This document shows positions 62,901 to 64,000 of a stretch of 64,000 nt of DNA, in pieces. Where the stretch lies: assembly GCF_036669915.1 (NCBI RefSeq), contig NC_089313.1, positions 10,980,011 through 11,044,010 of the forward strand, read 5' to 3'. Source of the DNA: Pocillopora verrucosa. Its lineage: Eukaryota; Cnidaria; Anthozoa; Scleractinia; Pocilloporidae. Under the pieces are notes generated by a model. That model made no database searches, was not told where the DNA came from, and worked only from the letters and a program-made list of their open reading frames with translations. Each line of letters begins with the position of its first letter. The stretch's first letter is position 1. The position numbers and the translations under genes are program-made.

Positions 62901-63026
62901 ACGACTCCTAGTTGTAATGTGAAGATACGATGAGAAAAAGTTCACTAAGGTGAGGGTTATGATGACAACTGCCACAAAGACCCGCAGTTTTCTCATGGCG
63001 CTGGCAATTAAAATGTTGATGCACAA
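59968..63026 (-). CDS. FKRP-like: FKRP-like LicD-family phosphotransferase, copy B
   Basis: Exons 62065-63026, 60921-61288 and 59968-60479 have exactly the same lengths (962, 368, 512 nt) and phases as copy A, again giving 613 residues. The signal anchor differs most (VFVAVVIITLTLVNF) and is one residue shorter, offset by one extra Phe in GFPFFYRKG. The catalytic features LNAGTLLG and PWERDADI are kept. Differences cluster in the N-terminus and in the last 50 residues (HWAVVGNANGDALYKSGVW against HWYDIGMKSGVMRYKSGVF). The frame is open throughout, so both copies look functional. The first intron differs from copy A by two tRNA-type SINE pieces. Function is as for copy A and equally unproven. 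Confidence 0.85.
61500..61760 (-). repeat. tRNA-derived SINE, reverse, in FKRP-like copy B intron 1
   Basis: The head at 61600-61671 on the minus strand reads GTTAGCTCAGTTGGTAGAGC (A box) and GGGTTCAAATCCTG (B box). The body contains GCAGTAATGAACACTACTTG. The anticodon-loop region has C where tRNAs have the invariant U33, and the body follows directly, so this is a SINE and not a tRNA gene. Confidence 0.75.
61770..61930 (+). repeat. tRNA-derived SINE, forward, partial
   Basis: TTGTTAGTTCAGTTGGAAGAG and GGTTCAAATCCCGTAC are retained with a deletion between them, followed by the same body (CAAGTAGTGTTCACTACTGCG). It faces the copy at 61500-61760, forming an inverted SINE pair within one intron. 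Confidence 0.7.
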
Positions 63027-64000
63027 GACTGTTTTTTTGTGGGCTTTGTCGTGGCCTGTATTACACGTTCAAATTCTGTTAAAAAGAAAAGAAAGCGTAC
63101 TCAATTGTTGGGACATCTCACAGTGCTGGGCGGGATTGGATTTAGTCTCAATCAATGGAATTCGTGCGACAACTGTTGGACTGAAGGCTTTTCAAGGTCC
63201 TGGTGCAGACTATACAGACCATGTAGACCGTGCAGAGCGTGCAGAGCGATCTTTGTTCTCTGGAGAATTTCGACTGTTACAGCTCACGAGACACTGACAC
63301 TAGTATTATGTGGTTTTTCAGCCTAAGAAAAAATACGTTTTCCCACCTATAAATTTTATTTACGTCTCGGTGGACGTTAAACGGAAGTCAAAAAACTTTG
63401 CTGGAATTGGTTTTTGACTGGATGATAAGCAGAAATAAACAACAAACGAATGCCTTCTTGAATGCCGCAACATTGCTGGTGCATGATGCGTTGCGTGCCT
63501 TGTTTTTTCTCCAGAACTGTGAGTCAACCAGTACAACTCAAGTCTGAACCAGATTAAAGCACTTCTTTTCGCTTCTACAGTGTAAAACAAAACTGAAGGC
63601 TTCTATTGCGACTCGAAATATAAGAAAAAACCTTGAATCACTTTCCGGCCAAACATTCTGCAAGTTTGGGAGAGTCACTGATGTTTGTCAAATGCAAACT
63701 TCAAATACTGTAGACAACCTTAATCTAGGAAAAGCGTTTTGCCTCTTTCTTGATTAAATAATACACTTACGAACTAAAGAGGAGCTGAGGGGAAGTGCAC
63801 TTATAATTTGTTGTTTATTCTCCATCTGATGGTAATTTATCGTAGCCGACGTCGACCTTTCAAACGCATCAAATTATTTCGTCATAACCCAAGTTCTAAA
63901 CAGCGATAAATGCAAACCAACAGTACCACTTTTTGTTCTATATTTTCGATTTCTGGTAAAATGAAAAAAAAATACTCATGAAACCCCAGGTCACGTCTGC
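63027..64000. other. Upstream flank of FKRP-like copy B to the window end
   Basis: 63095-63204 repeats sequence found upstream of copy A in two separated pieces (GGGACATCTCACAGT near 56517 and CTCAATCAATGGAATTCGTG near 58219). It has a VSINGIRATTVGLKAF reading, a transposase-tail-like remnant. From 63210 to the end I see no gene or clear repeat. Confidence 0.45.

Overview
The window is animal nuclear DNA with long, intron-rich genes separated and invaded by many short interspersed repeats. The gene content (a Mediator MED23 gene with 39 coding exons, a HSD3B-type dehydrogenase, a LITAF-domain protein, FKRP-like transferases) and the repeat families (elements carrying a GCTGACGTTTCGAGCGTTAGC core, 200-230 bp elements ending TTAACCCTTT/AAAGGGTTAA, tRNA-derived SINEs) resemble what I know of anthozoan cnidarians such as stony corals or anemones. 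That assignment is inferred from recall and no database was searched.

Layout. 1-2.6 kb: repeats, no gene seen. 2.64-4.96 kb (+): a two-exon HSD3B-like gene whose single intron holds a TCAG microsatellite. 7.76-35.74 kb (-): MED23. All 39 coding exons could be placed with matching phases (3972 nt, 1323 residues), including one intron with a GC donor and one containing a large minisatellite. 35.74-35.88 kb: a 142-bp divergent promoter. 35.88-43.2 kb (+): a ten-exon, nine-finger C2H2 protein with a long inverted repeat in its 3' UTR. 44.87-48.2 kb: a decayed DNA transposon with long terminal inverted repeats and a SWIM zinc-finger remnant. 48.4-52.2 kb (+): a three-exon LITAF-domain gene whose second intron holds a perfect 50-bp palindrome. 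53.79-56.44 kb and 59.97-63.03 kb (-): two intact tandem copies of an FKRP-like LicD-family gene. Between them lie a decayed transposase-like tail and a broken copy of the 3' end of the zinc-finger gene, so the duplicated unit was larger than one gene and included zinc-finger sequence.

The genes do not form a pathway. MED23 (Mediator) and the zinc-finger gene share a promoter region and both act in transcription. The FKRP-like pair probably acts in Golgi glycosylation, the LITAF protein on endosomal membranes, and the HSD3B-like enzyme on steroid-type substrates at the ER. I found no bacterial-type system, CRISPR array or convincing new multi-gene system. The most unusual features are structural: the palindromes, the mosaic duplication and the repeat families with shared ends.
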